In this document: positions 43,041 through 50,758 of the stretch, piece by piece
Position numbering within the stretch: position 1 is the first letter of the stretch
Layout of the letters: the number at the start of each line of letters is the position of its first letter
Assembly (NCBI GenBank): GCA_029561345.1
Contig: JAKQJC010000041.1
Span: 1 to 64,000 of the forward strand
DNA length: 64,000 nt
Source of the DNA: Chloroflexota bacterium
GTDB taxonomy: Bacteria > Chloroflexota > Anaerolineae > Anaerolineales > Anaerolineaceae
Direction: 5' to 3'
Translations under genes and position numbers: made by a program
Notes under the pieces: generated by a model
The model's database searches: none
What the model was told of the DNA's origin: nothing
Seen by the model: the letters and a program-made list of their open reading frames with translations, nothing else

Positions 43041-43160
43041 GCTCTTTAGAAAAAAATATCAAAAAAACCGTCATTTTAACAAAAAAAAGAAAAAATAGCC
43101 TGGTTTTAAGAAAAATTCAGGAAAATAGACCAAAGTTTCTTAAAAATACTTGTAATTAAC
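43041..43160. other. A-tract-rich stretch
   Basis: About 120 bp in which A makes up about half of the plus strand, with many AAAA and AAAAAA runs separated at near-helical spacing. This is strikingly different from the G+C-rich surroundings and would be intrinsically curved. It lies just upstream of the AAA ATPase promoter. Confidence 0.5.
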
Positions 43161-43178
43161 CAGGGTTTACTGTAAAAT
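43150..43178 (+). promoter_or_regulatory. Promoter of the AAA ATPase gene
   Basis: TTGTAA (43150-43155) and TAAAAT (43173-43178) are 17 bp apart at the edge of the A-tract region. The leader to 43401 is about 215 nt, purine-rich, and holds no gene that I can support. Confidence 0.55.
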
Positions 43179-43400
43179 GGAATCAATTTACCATGAAAGA
43201 CTCGTAAAGTATTTCGTGGCCGCCCAACTGGATGCGAGGGGGGCGGAGATCCGAGAAAACCACAGGTCCGCCAGGGGAAGCCACCCCCTGCGTTTTGCGG
43301 TCCAGGCCAAACCAACCTCTTTTTCTCCCCTCTGGCAGCGGCAGCAGAAGGGAAGGTTAGTTCTGGTTGCCTCCAGCCAGAAGCCGCTCTGAGGAACACT

Positions 43401-44273
43401 ATGGATTATACACCTGAGTCGATCCCTGATCCAAAACGGCTTTTTGCCCTGCGCTCCCTGGGTTTCGCGGAAGAGCCTTTTTCTCCCTCGGCTGACCCAC
43501 GCTTTTTTTACCTTTCCTCGCAGCACCGCGATACCCTGACGCGCTGCCGTTCTGTGATCGAGTTCAGGCAGGGGCTGGCTGTGGTGGAAGGCGATTACGG
43601 CATTGGCAAATCAACCATTGCCCGCCGTCTTGACAGCCTTTACCGCTACAATCCCGACCAATACTATGTGGTATATATCGATAACGCCAGCCTGTATGAC
43701 TCTGAAATGGATATCCTTTCGGATATTGCCGCGGCCTGCAAAATCACCAAATCGGGCGGCAAGCTGGCGCTTATCCGCGCCCTGCAGTCTTTTGTTGTTG
43801 AACAGATGGGCACCTATAATCGCAATATTGTCCTCATTCTGGACGATGCGCAGAAAATTTCCTCCTCCGCGCTGTCGGTCATCCACACTATTTATAACTT
43901 CGACCAGGCTAAAAAACTGGTGCAGATCATTCTTTTTGCCCAGCCTGAAATTAAAACCGTGTTTGAAGAGCGCCCTGAAGTGCGCAGCCGTGTTCATTCG
44001 TGGCTCAAACTCACCGAACTGCCCCCTGATGAAGCCTATTTGTTGATCAATTACCGCTGTAAAATCGCGGGACGCGATTCAAACCTGCTGGACCGCTCAC
44101 AATTTCTGCGCATCTGGGCCATGACCGGCGGACTGCCACGTTACCTGATCACCATGTCATCCCTCATCGTTGAACAGGTGGGTGAACAGAATAAACAGGC
44201 TGTGGATGACGATGTGATTGAAGCTGCCATCGCCGAATTTAAGGTGGGGGCGCCGCGCCGCGCCAGCCGCTGA
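43401..44273 (+). CDS. AAA ATPase of the ExeA/TniB type
   Basis: A 290-residue ATPase. Walker A EGDYGIGKSTIARRL is near residue 62-76, Walker B NIVLILDDAQKI with D148 and D149, sensor-like FAQPEIKTVFEE and the C-terminal LPRYLITMSSLIVE. The N-terminal FAEEPFSPSADPRFFYLSSQHRDTL is typical of ExeA/GspA-like and TniB-like ATPases, which assist secretion complexes or Tn7/Tn5053-type transposition. Here, beside RHH and Rep-like genes, a replication or transposition role fits better than secretion. GAGGAACACT precedes the ATG. No transposase follows in this window. Confidence 0.85.
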   Translation: MDYTPESIPDPKRLFALRSLGFAEEPFSPSADPRFFYLSSQHRDTLTRCRSVIEFRQGLAVVEGDYGIGKSTIARRLDSLYRYNPDQYYVVYIDNASLYDSEMDILSDIAAACKITKSGGKLALIRALQSFVVEQMGTYNRNIVLILDDAQKISSSALSVIHTIYNFDQAKKLVQIILFAQPEIKTVFEERPEVRSRVHSWLKLTELPPDEAYLLINYRCKIAGRDSNLLDRSQFLRIWAMTGGLPRYLITMSSLIVEQVGEQNKQAVDDDVIEAAIAEFKVGAPRRASR

Positions 44274-44274
44274 T

Positions 44275-44363
44275 TTATTGACGTCAGTAATTCGATATTA
44301 TTTGACGTCAATAAATACGTAATTATAAACCGCATAAAATACACAATTATTGACGTCAAATAA
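44275..44363. promoter_or_regulatory. Three TGACGTCA palindromes in an A+T-rich control region
   Basis: TTATTGACGTCAGTAA (44275-44290), TTATTTGACGTCAATAA (44298-44314) and TTATTGACGTCAAATAA (44347-44363) share the perfect 8-bp palindrome TGACGTCA. Their centres are 24 and 48 bp apart. The array begins two bases after the stop codon of the ATPase and ends 20 bp before the RHH-like gene, so it is most simply the operator for that protein. It is also a candidate replication-initiation site because the next gene looks like a Rep protein. Confidence 0.75.
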
Positions 44364-44383
44364 TAAGGATCAGATAAGCCGCC

Positions 44384-44758
44384 ATGACCTCGATTAAAGA
44401 TAACCGGAACAATGAAGAATTTCCCTGGTATTCCCTGCTGGATATTGAACTCAAGCAAAAACCGCCAGAAATCCTGCCCGTTCGCCCACGCGGTCGCCCT
44501 AAAATGTCTTATGACCGGGTAAAATTAACCGTTTATCTTTCAAGCGATCAGACGGCCATGGTTAATGCCCTGATCCATACCCTCGAAAAGAACATCGGTT
44601 CCCAGAAGGTGACACGCGGGAATCTGATGGCTTTTGCCGTGGCGCGCCTCTATTTTGCCATTCGAAAAAAAATGGATACGGAAGGGAATGATCTGGTTCT
44701 CCCGCCAGATGTCAAATCATTCACCGACCTGGCGCGCTTTTTGGATAGCGATGAATAA
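44384..44758 (+). CDS. Small RHH-like DNA-binding protein
   Basis: A 124-residue protein. After a disordered N-terminus with an AT-hook-like PVRPRGRPKMS, the strand-helix-helix pattern RVKLTVYLSSDQTAMVNAL, EKNIGSQKVTRGNLMAFAVA fits a ribbon-helix-helix dimerisation domain. The ending SFTDLARFLDSDE is acidic. The palindrome array lies directly upstream, so autoregulation is the simplest reading. It is between the AAA ATPase and the Rep-like gene, on the same strand as both. Confidence 0.65.
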   Translation: MTSIKDNRNNEEFPWYSLLDIELKQKPPEILPVRPRGRPKMSYDRVKLTVYLSSDQTAMVNALIHTLEKNIGSQKVTRGNLMAFAVARLYFAIRKKMDTEGNDLVLPPDVKSFTDLARFLDSDE

Positions 44759-44785
44759 ACCATCAACCAAGGAGGCTTAAAAAAA

Positions 44786-44815
44786 GGCTATCTCTACTTG
44801 CCGGTAGAGATAGCT
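44786..44815 (-). terminator. 11-bp hairpin with A/T-run
   Basis: GCTATCTCTAC and GTAGAGATAGC enclose a 6-nt loop. On the minus strand it is followed by CTTTTTTT, like an intrinsic terminator, but both flanking genes are on the plus strand. In the plus direction it is a plain hairpin with no U-run. Confidence 0.5.
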
Positions 44816-45034
44816 GGGTGAAAAACGGAACTGCTTCTGCGCTAACAGAATACTTTCTCTTCAACACAAAGTATAGCATACTGTTGGTGTTGTTTCAAGT
44901 GTTCCTGTTTTTTTTCCCATCCTGAAAAATACACATCCTTAACCCTTCATACCCCGTGTCCAAATAAAAAGCAGCTTTTTCTGCTGCCTGTGTTTTGCTT
45001 TTTCTGATTGCCGCCGCCACACGGAGAATTTTAT

Positions 45035-46702
45035 ATGTCTATTTTCATCTCTGGCTTTGAAGAGCCCTGCCAGAATTATTATCGTTTGCCTAATGCCTGG
45101 CTGGATCAGCTCGCCTCGATCCGTAAAACATATCGCAACCGCTCGCTGGCCCCGATCAAAGTGCTTGAATATATTCTCAAACATACCTGGGGCTGGCAGC
45201 GTTTTGAATCAGGCGTTATCCTCTCGCTGGACGAATTGCAAAATGGCAAACGCTGGGGCCACCGCCGATCTGATTCCGGTACGGGCCTCTCCATCAATGC
45301 CATCCGCAAATCACTCGCCTCACTGGAAGATTTGGGATACATTGAAAAGCTGGGATTTAACTGCTACCGTCCCAAACTCAAACCCGCCACCAGTGAGTAT
45401 TTTAAACTGCCGAAGATGTGGACCGATATCACCGCCCAGGTGCGCAGCTCGCTGACCGTGCTGATCACTGAGTATCTCATGCGCCACACCTGGGGCTTCC
45501 AGAATCCGCAGGGAGTGTGGATGGATGTGGACGAATTGCAAAATGGGCGCAGTTACGCTGACGGCCGGCGCTATGATGCTGGCGTCGGCGGGGATATCAA
45601 ATCCATCCGCGCTGCACTGGAAGAAGCCGTTGCTTTGGGTTTGGTGGTCTGGACAGATCGCTGCGAGACCGGCCGGCTGTATAACCTGCACCTGGCCGGC
45701 ATGAAAACCGGCACGGATGGAGAATATTTGGGCGAGCTGCCATGGGAAACTCAGGCCGAAACTCAAGATAACGGCACAACAGTTATCGAAACCATAAACA
45801 ATGAGGAAGAAACCCCATGGGAAAAGCCACTGGGCGAAGTTCTGGCTGAAGAAATCAACCTGCCTGATCTGCTGACCGGATTGGGTATTTACGGCCCAGC
45901 GCGCGCTGAACTGACCGCTCGTAATATTCCTGTTGAACAGATCGTTGCCTGGGCGCTTTACGTTTCAGGTATTGACAACCTGGCCAATCCTGCTGGTCTG
46001 CTGGTTAAATTACTACGCAGCGGGGAAGCGGCGCCCGTTCCATTTGTCGATCTGGTCCGGCTCCAGCTCGGTTCCTGGATAGAAATTTTGGCACAAACGG
46101 GCCCGCTGGCGCAAAATGAATACCTGCCGCATGCCGATGTGCGCCTCTGGGAAGCGGTGATGGGACCAAAAGGGAAAAACCGCTTGCCCGGCTGGCTGGC
46201 TGCTTATGTGGACAGCAAAAGCCAGCGCTATTTTGATTTTGAGACACCCATTGCAGATACGATAGACACGCTTGAGGCTGCTGAAGAAGAGCCTGTGCAA
46301 ACTTTTCTGCAGACCGTTACGGAAGAAGCTGCGCCTGAAATGGAACCAGTGAATACATGGAAGGAAGCAGTGAATATTCCGGCGGGTGCAGATGACAGGG
46401 TATTAAAAGACACAGTTAAGACACATTTTCAAAACACTGAAAATAAACAAACACGGCCAGCGCAGGCAATTGTTATCTGGAAAAACCCCAAAAGCAATCT
46501 TCACTTCAGTTTAACGCAAAACCCCGCCGAAAGATGTCTTATCCACAGGCTGACTTTGCAACCTCACTGTTGGCAAAGCAGCACGCTTGACTGGGGTGAC
46601 AACAAATTCTGTTTTTTGCTCTCCGGTGTGATTCAAATCCGGTTGGACCTGTATAAGGCTAATGGGTCTTTTGATCCGCCAGATTCAGACCAGACAAAAT
46701 AA
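45035..46702 (+). CDS. Rep-like protein with duplicated winged-helix-like repeats
   Basis: A 555-residue protein. The ATG at 45035 follows GGAGAATTTTAT. Residues 10-215 contain two copies of one unit: YYRLPNAWLDQLAS ... YILKHTWGWQRFE ... ILSLDELQNGKRWG ... IRKSLASLEDLGYIE, and YFKLPKMWTDITAQ ... YLMRHTWGFQNPQ ... WMDVDELQNGRSYA ... IRAALEEAVALGLV. Each looks like a helix-turn-helix unit resembling N-terminal domains of phage replication protein O. Two tandem winged helices recall plasmid initiators such as RepE and pi, though no homology is evident. The middle part (QIVAWALYVSG, NPAGLLVKLLRSGE) resembles DnaD-type helices. The last 130 residues look unstructured, then beta-rich. Function: probably replication initiation or loading, by context. 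Confidence 0.7.
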   Translation: MSIFISGFEEPCQNYYRLPNAWLDQLASIRKTYRNRSLAPIKVLEYILKHTWGWQRFESGVILSLDELQNGKRWGHRRSDSGTGLSINAIRKSLASLEDLGYIEKLGFNCYRPKLKPATSEYFKLPKMWTDITAQVRSSLTVLITEYLMRHTWGFQNPQGVWMDVDELQNGRSYADGRRYDAGVGGDIKSIRAALEEAVALGLVVWTDRCETGRLYNLHLAGMKTGTDGEYLGELPWETQAETQDNGTTVIETINNEEETPWEKPLGEVLAEEINLPDLLTGLGIYGPARAELTARNIPVEQIVAWALYVSGIDNLANPAGLLVKLLRSGEAAPVPFVDLVRLQLGSWIEILAQTGPLAQNEYLPHADVRLWEAVMGPKGKNRLPGWLAAYVDSKSQRYFDFETPIADTIDTLEAAEEEPVQTFLQTVTEEAAPEMEPVNTWKEAVNIPAGADDRVLKDTVKTHFQNTENKQTRPAQAIVIWKNPKSNLHFSLTQNPAERCLIHRLTLQPHCWQSSTLDWGDNKFCFLLSGVIQIRLDLYKANGSFDPPDSDQTK

Positions 46703-46730
46703 AAAACGGCCCTTGCGTGGCAAGAGCCGT
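46701..46730 (-). terminator. Terminator of the GTPase/roadblock operon
   Basis: ACGGCTCTTGC and GCAAGGGCCGT form an imperfect 11-bp stem; on the minus strand TTTTTTA follows. It lies 24 bp past the last gene of the leftward operon and right at the end of the convergent Rep-like gene. Confidence 0.75.
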
Positions 46731-46753
46731 CACAGTCCCAAAACCTGCCGGAT

Positions 46754-47224
46754 TTACATTAAATCGTAACTAATAATGGTGGTGTTGCTGGCGGTATCCA
46801 GCTCAACCCGGGTGCGCGAGCGCAGGCCTTTCTTTTCCAGCATAGCCAGACCAACGCATAAAAATGGATGGCTGAAGGCGTTTTTCACACCCCTGTCGCG
46901 GAGGATGGCATATTCGGCAGTGCCGATGGCATCTTTGAAGGTCATTTTGACGGTGTTTTCAATCCTTTCAACTGTCACACCGCTGGCAATGCCATAGTGG
47001 TCAATAAAGAAATTTCCAACTTTTTGCAAAACGTCTTCAGGTTTTTCATCTACTAAAAAGGGATCCAGTTCTTTTTTTAAAGTGATGTAAAACTGTCTGC
47101 CAATCTGGAGGGTGAGGGTTGCTGAGGATTCTTCGACCATTTCATAAATGCCCATGGTCAGGCACAGCGTGGTGAGACCCCATAACCAGGCGCGATTGCC
47201 AACTTTTTCATGATCTGTTACCAT
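46754..47224 (-). CDS. Protein of unknown function, last gene of the GTPase operon
   Basis: A 156-residue soluble protein that I do not recognise. The ATG at 47224 follows AGGAGAAAACA. Secondary structure looks like a helix, a beta-hairpin region (SATLTLQIGRQFYITLKKEL), a long helix (EDVLQKVGNFFIDHYGIASG) and a beta-rich end (TRVELDTASNTTIISYDLM). The layout slightly resembles V4R/heme-NO-binding-like small-molecule domains, but no ligand residue is clear. Its place at the end of the roadblock operon suggests a sensing or adaptor role. Confidence 0.6.
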   Translation of the reverse strand: MVTDHEKVGNRAWLWGLTTLCLTMGIYEMVEESSATLTLQIGRQFYITLKKELDPFLVDEKPEDVLQKVGNFFIDHYGIASGVTVERIENTVKMTFKDAIGTAEYAILRDRGVKNAFSHPFLCVGLAMLEKKGLRSRTRVELDTASNTTIISYDLM

Positions 47225-47250
47225 TGTTTTCTCCTGACTGAAAATAAAAA

Positions 47251-47628
47251 TCAAGCATGTGGAATTGCATTTGATAATTGAGGTGCGTATTCATTCATCA
47301 ACATGCGAACCGCACCCAGGGTGGCTTCGCGCGTAACCGCGACGATCCAGAAAAACGACCCATCATCCAAGAAACGGGACAGCAGGTAATAGCTATCTGT
47401 GGTCACCAGGTTGTCCTCCACAGCTCCCAGGGGAAGTTTATCTGTGATTTTGCCGGCAAGTTTCATGACCATGGCAAACCGGGCTGCGGCCATGTTTGAA
47501 TCAAAATTGGGGTTGATGGAACCGCCCGCGATGGAGAGGCCGTCCATACCGACCACATCGGTGGACACAAAATCAGAGCCAACCTCTGATCTGAACTGCA
47601 TGATTAATTGTTCCAGTTTTGTCATCAT
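47251..47628 (-). CDS. Roadblock/LC7-domain protein
   Basis: A 125-residue roadblock protein (MglB-like). The pattern is an N-terminal helix, strands DFVSTDVVGMDGLSIAGG, helix AAARFAMVMKLAGKI and the closing FFWIVAVTREATLGAVRMLM helix. Roadblock dimers act as GTPase-activating or scaffold partners of MglA-like GTPases. GDG-type catalytic motifs are not expected. It is separated from the next gene by about 26 bp in a continuous operon. Confidence 0.85.
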   Translation of the reverse strand: MMTKLEQLIMQFRSEVGSDFVSTDVVGMDGLSIAGGSINPNFDSNMAAARFAMVMKLAGKITDKLPLGAVEDNLVTTDSYYLLSRFLDDGSFFWIVAVTREATLGAVRMLMNEYAPQLSNAIPHA

Positions 47629-47636
47629 ATACCTCT

Positions 47637-48371
47637 TTAGCGCGGAATCGCTTTGTAAATCCGCTCACTGTAAATATTAGCGATCAGGCGCATATTACCC
47701 AGATTGGCTGCTTTTCGATCAACAGCCACACCCAAAAAATGCTGCCGTCCTGGCAAGAAGCGCATCAGCACATAGGCATTGGCGGTGGTCACCAGGTTAT
47801 CCTGAACCGTGCCCGCATCCAATTTGCCGACCGTTGAGTCAACCAGTTTCAATAACATGGTCATTTGCGCTGAGATGGCTTCCGGGTCAATATTTGTTTT
47901 TGAATGTTGGGCGATGTTCAGACCGTCCATGCCAGTAACAGCGCTGGCGATGTAACCCTGCATCTCTCCCCCCATTTCTTTTAGAATATCTTCAATTTTT
48001 GGTGCCACGACAATTGTCTCCTTTAGATCGTTTGTGACCGATTCATCTGAATCGTTATTCGCTAATTTTTCATCGAGCAGCCGGGCTCCTTCCATAATGA
48101 GACCGGCCCAACTGCGGGTAATGGTGGACTGAGGCGCTTCATGGCCGACATCCAGCTTAAACAGGCCTTCTTCCCAACTCAGCAGTTCGTAAACCGCCGC
48201 TTCGCCTTGCAATTGACCCATTTCGGCATGGATCACATTGCCATTTTTAAAATACAAGTTTCCTTGCATGGCACCATTATTGAGGGAAAGTTTTCCTGTT
48301 TTGTGATCCTGACAATTGACCTGGATTAAATCCGCCACGGTCATGTCATGCAAACTGCCCTGAGTTCCCAT
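47637..48371 (-). CDS. DUF4388 (PatA N-terminal-like) plus roadblock-domain protein
   Basis: A 244-residue fusion. Residues 1-105 form a DUF4388 domain: MGTQGSLHDMTVADLIQ, NGAMQGNLYFKNGNVIHAEM and AVYELLSWEEGLFKLDVGHE, all hallmark positions. Residues 125-240 form a roadblock domain closely paralleling the gene downstream (SAVTGMDGLNIAQHSKT, AISAQMTMLLKLVDSTV, GNMRLIANIYSERIY). DUF4388 occurs in cyanobacterial PatA and Myxococcus proteins that regulate GTPases and response regulators. The fused roadblock domain ties it to the operon's MglA-like GTPase. Confidence 0.87.
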   Translation of the reverse strand: MGTQGSLHDMTVADLIQVNCQDHKTGKLSLNNGAMQGNLYFKNGNVIHAEMGQLQGEAAVYELLSWEEGLFKLDVGHEAPQSTITRSWAGLIMEGARLLDEKLANNDSDESVTNDLKETIVVAPKIEDILKEMGGEMQGYIASAVTGMDGLNIAQHSKTNIDPEAISAQMTMLLKLVDSTVGKLDAGTVQDNLVTTANAYVLMRFLPGRQHFLGVAVDRKAANLGNMRLIANIYSERIYKAIPR

Positions 48372-48374
48372 TTT

Positions 48375-48776
48375 TTACTCCCAATATTTCGCCCAGACTT
48401 CTCGCACCTGGGTGATGGTTTGTTTCATCAGTCGGCGGTAGGTCTGTTCTTTACCGATAATAGTCACGGCTAAAATAAGGGAGTGGCCCTGAGCATTGAA
48501 AAACCGGCAAACCAGGCGTTCGTTTTCCGTTGTATAAAAAATCATTTCATCAATCTGAGCCATGCCAAGCCGTGATCCAGCCTGGCCAATGGCACGCTGC
48601 ACCAAAGCGGCAACTGCAGCCTGGCGATCTGGATCAAATCCATTTTCACTGGCTGAAGCGATGGCCAGTCCCTGTTCATCCGTGAGGATGGAAATGGAGA
48701 ATTTCCCTTCATGATTTAAATGTTGTAAAACCTGGGCCAGGGCATCTGAGCCCGATGTGGCAGTATTTGGAATCAT
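48375..48776 (-). CDS. Roadblock/LC7-domain protein
   Basis: A 133-residue protein with the roadblock fold: an N-terminal helix (DALAQVLQHLNHEG), strand-turn ISILTDEQGLAIASASENG, helix AAVAALVQRAIGQAGSRL, strands MIFYTTENERLVCRFF and GHSLILAVTIIG. The ATG at 48776 follows AAAGGAAAATTTG. It lies between the GTPase and the DUF4388 gene. Roadblock dimers, homo- or heterodimers with the others here, would bind the GTPase. Confidence 0.85.
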   Translation of the reverse strand: MIPNTATSGSDALAQVLQHLNHEGKFSISILTDEQGLAIASASENGFDPDRQAAVAALVQRAIGQAGSRLGMAQIDEMIFYTTENERLVCRFFNAQGHSLILAVTIIGKEQTYRRLMKQTITQVREVWAKYWE

Positions 48777-48802
48777 CAAATTTTCCTTTTATATATATAA
48801 TT

Positions 48803-49390
48803 TCAAGCCATCTCACGTTGCGCCTGCGCCATAACATTGCGTGTGACCAGTTTGAACGTATCCAGGACGCCTTCGCCGCGGATGGCTGCAGCTGAGACGA
48901 CGGCGTTGTTTCCAAGGTTCAATAATTTCTTTAGTTGTTCGGGTGACATGGCATTAGGTAAATCTTGCTTATTAAATTGGACAATAATGGGCGTTCGTTC
49001 AAGAGGGATTCTTAAAGATTGCAGATGTTTAAATAAGTTCTTCCAGGATTCCAGATTGCTTCCCCAGCGGTTGACGTCTGAATCAACCACAAACACCACC
49101 CCATCAGCGCCCTTCAAAACCACTTTTCGGCATGATTCATAATAAGTCTGTCCGGGCACTGTGTAAAGTTGAATCTTGGGCGTCAGCGTGCCAATACGCC
49201 CTAATTCCAATTGCAGAAAATCGAAAAAAAGCGTACGATCCCCCGCTGTTTTTAATGATAACAACTCACTGCGTTTAAGTGGATCAACATGACTGTGAAT
49301 TTGCTCAAGATTGGTGGTTTTGCCACTCATGGCTGGACCATAATAAACAATTTTGAGAGTCAATTCTCGCAGCCGCCAATTAATTTGCAT
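48803..49390 (-). CDS. MglA-like small GTPase
   Basis: A 195-residue GTPase. The ATG at 49390 lies four bases after the stop of the upstream gene. Residues 18-25 are the P-loop GPAMSGKT, G2/switch I is around SLKTAGDRTLFFDFL, G3 is LYTVPGQTYYESCRKVVLKG, G4 FNKQDLPNAM and G5 VVSAAAIRGEGVL. The G3 sequence TVPGQ instead of DxxGQ is characteristic of MglA and ADP-ribosylation-factor-like bacterial GTPases, which have an extra strand and switch their roadblock partners. In Myxococcus, MglA/MglB set cell polarity. Here four roadblock domains in one operon can regulate it. Its biological target is unknown. Confidence 0.92.
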   Translation of the reverse strand: MQINWRLRELTLKIVYYGPAMSGKTTNLEQIHSHVDPLKRSELLSLKTAGDRTLFFDFLQLELGRIGTLTPKIQLYTVPGQTYYESCRKVVLKGADGVVFVVDSDVNRWGSNLESWKNLFKHLQSLRIPLERTPIIVQFNKQDLPNAMSPEQLKKLLNLGNNAVVSAAAIRGEGVLDTFKLVTRNVMAQAQREMA

Positions 49391-49394
49391 GAGA

Positions 49395-49928
49395 TTATCC
49401 CATCCACAACGAGTCAATGGCGCTGTCCAACGAAGCATCCAACGGCATGTTGTCCAGCCCCGCAGCCAAGTGATCTTCCGGATCGGGGAGACGGTCCACA
49501 ATTTCAGCAATTTTTTCTGCCGTTTCACGGATGAGAATTCGCGCCCAACCCAGGGGTGTTTCCCCTGGAATTTGCACAAACAGGACCATATATTTTCCTG
49601 CTTCACAGGTGAAAGAGGAGCTTTTCTTGCCTTCACGGAGCACCATCTGGCAGCTGTCCAACTGGTTGGTCATGGCGGCAATCTCATGGCTGGCAGCCAC
49701 ATCGCCGGCCACCAACGCTGAAAGCGCTACCACATCCAGCGAGCCTCGTTCTCCTTGAATGGAAATCAACTGGCCGCTGCTATCAGCCAGTAAAATAAAT
49801 TGGGCCGGGCAGCGGTCCTTTAATAGGAGCAGAGCCTGTTCAATGGCCTTATCCTGTGAAGGATAAATGGTCAAACCGACACGGATATTTAAAGCATAAT
49901 TTCGATCCTGGTCCTGGAGGTTATCCAC
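49395..49928 (-). CDS. Roadblock-like protein, first gene of the GTPase operon (MglB-like)
   Basis: A 177-residue protein that starts with GTG at 49928 (AAAGGATGATGAATT upstream). An N-terminal helix region, strand CPAQFILLADSSGQLISIQG, helix VVALSALVAGDVAASHEIAA and strand GKYMVLFVQIPGETPLGWARIL match a roadblock/LC7 domain, extended by a 60-residue acidic helical tail. The GTPase gene follows after 4 bp, which is the usual MglB-MglA order. It is preceded by a long leader and a good promoter. Confidence 0.82.
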   Translation of the reverse strand: MDNLQDQDRNYALNIRVGLTIYPSQDKAIEQALLLLKDRCPAQFILLADSSGQLISIQGERGSLDVVALSALVAGDVAASHEIAAMTNQLDSCQMVLREGKKSSSFTCEAGKYMVLFVQIPGETPLGWARILIRETAEKIAEIVDRLPDPEDHLAAGLDNMPLDASLDSAIDSLWMG

Positions 49929-50173
49929 AATTCATCATCCTTTCTTCGGCAAGTAGATTGATAAGAACAACAAGTGATAAAAGGTCATTTAAAATTTCAT
50001 TGGCGTTCATCTGCAAAAAAGCTATCCTTCTTATTAGGACAATTACGGAAAAACCGGGATGAAATAAATGCCGGTTAATTTAAACACCCGTTGATTTGTT
50101 CATACTGGCTTTATCAGCAGGGTTGCCTTACCATCCCCAAACGGGCAGCCAATTTCCAAATGCAACAATTAGC

Positions 50174-50202
50174 ATTATAGTGATTTGAATAAAGCAGGTC
50201 AA
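50174..50202 (-). promoter_or_regulatory. Promoter of the GTPase/roadblock operon
   Basis: On the minus strand TTGACC (50202-50197) and TATAAT (50179-50174) are 17 bp apart. A leader of about 240 nt precedes the first gene. It contains a possible stem AACCGG...CCGGTT at about 50052-50076. Confidence 0.75.
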
Positions 50203-50352
50203 TATAACAACCTTGAATCTTACAGTTCTGTTAAGTGTCCATCCTTCGTTTGCGCATTTCAGGCCTCCAGGTCTGACGAAAGAATTCTTCTTTAATTTTT
50301 AGGGTACCTTTAGAACAACCGAGTAAAACGAGTTTTTTTCCGGCTATCAACT

Positions 50353-50561
50353 GTGAAATCTTTTCTCATCGAGCCAAGAAACATCACCATCCTGAATTAC
50401 GGCCATTTTGGGCGCTGGCTTTAGGTTTGCAACAGGCCGGCCACCGGATTACCCTGGCGGCAGCGCTTGTCGAGTCAGGGTCAGCAGATGTTCTCGCCCA
50501 AGCGGATGAAGTGGGGCGCCGGATTCGCGCAGAAAACGGCGTGGCGGCGGCCGTGAGGTGA
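50353..50561 (+). pseudogene. Glycosyltransferase family 28-like remnant, internally deleted
   Basis: Frame 1 reads IEPRNITILNYGHFGRW, the start of a GT28/UGT-type fold (NITIL-GxxG). A frame shift near 50415 leads into ALGLQQAGHRITLAAAL, the family's first helix after the glycine-rich loop. This is followed directly by AQADEVGRRIRAENGVAAAV and a stop. That last block looks like the family's C-terminal helix (GxRIRAExGVAxAV), so roughly 300 residues are missing between the two. It is a decayed, truncated copy. Confidence 0.65.
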
Positions 50562-50621
50562 TAATAGAGGAATATGCGGTTGAATTTGCATGCTGGAAAA
50601 AAAGCAAAGAAGATGAGGTTA

Positions 50622-50703
50622 TTAAATGCGAAGGTCAGGTTGAGGGGGGCAACCTGACCTTCGCAATCATATTTTAGCCCAGGAAATGAAAAAATGCAAG
50701 GTT
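50622..50703. repeat. Hairpin repeat element, copy 1
   Basis: A perfect 14-bp stem (GCGAAGGTCAGGTT and AACCTGACCTTCGC) around the loop GAGGGGGGC, flanked by shared ATTTTAGC and AAATGCAAGGTTTT blocks. A second copy is at 51717-51803. Confidence 0.7.
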
Positions 50704-50758
50704 TTACCCATTTTTTCTGCGTCATTCAAGCAAAATCACCCGTTACCTCAGCCCTAAC

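Noticed and set aside
43177..43392. 71-residue ORF in the leader of the AAA ATPase gene
   Set aside because: No ribosome site, no recognisable domain and no hydrophobic core; more likely untranslated leader.
44786..44815. tRNA or structured RNA
   Set aside because: The 11-bp stem has no cloverleaf arms or TpsiC motif; it reads as a simple terminator-like hairpin.
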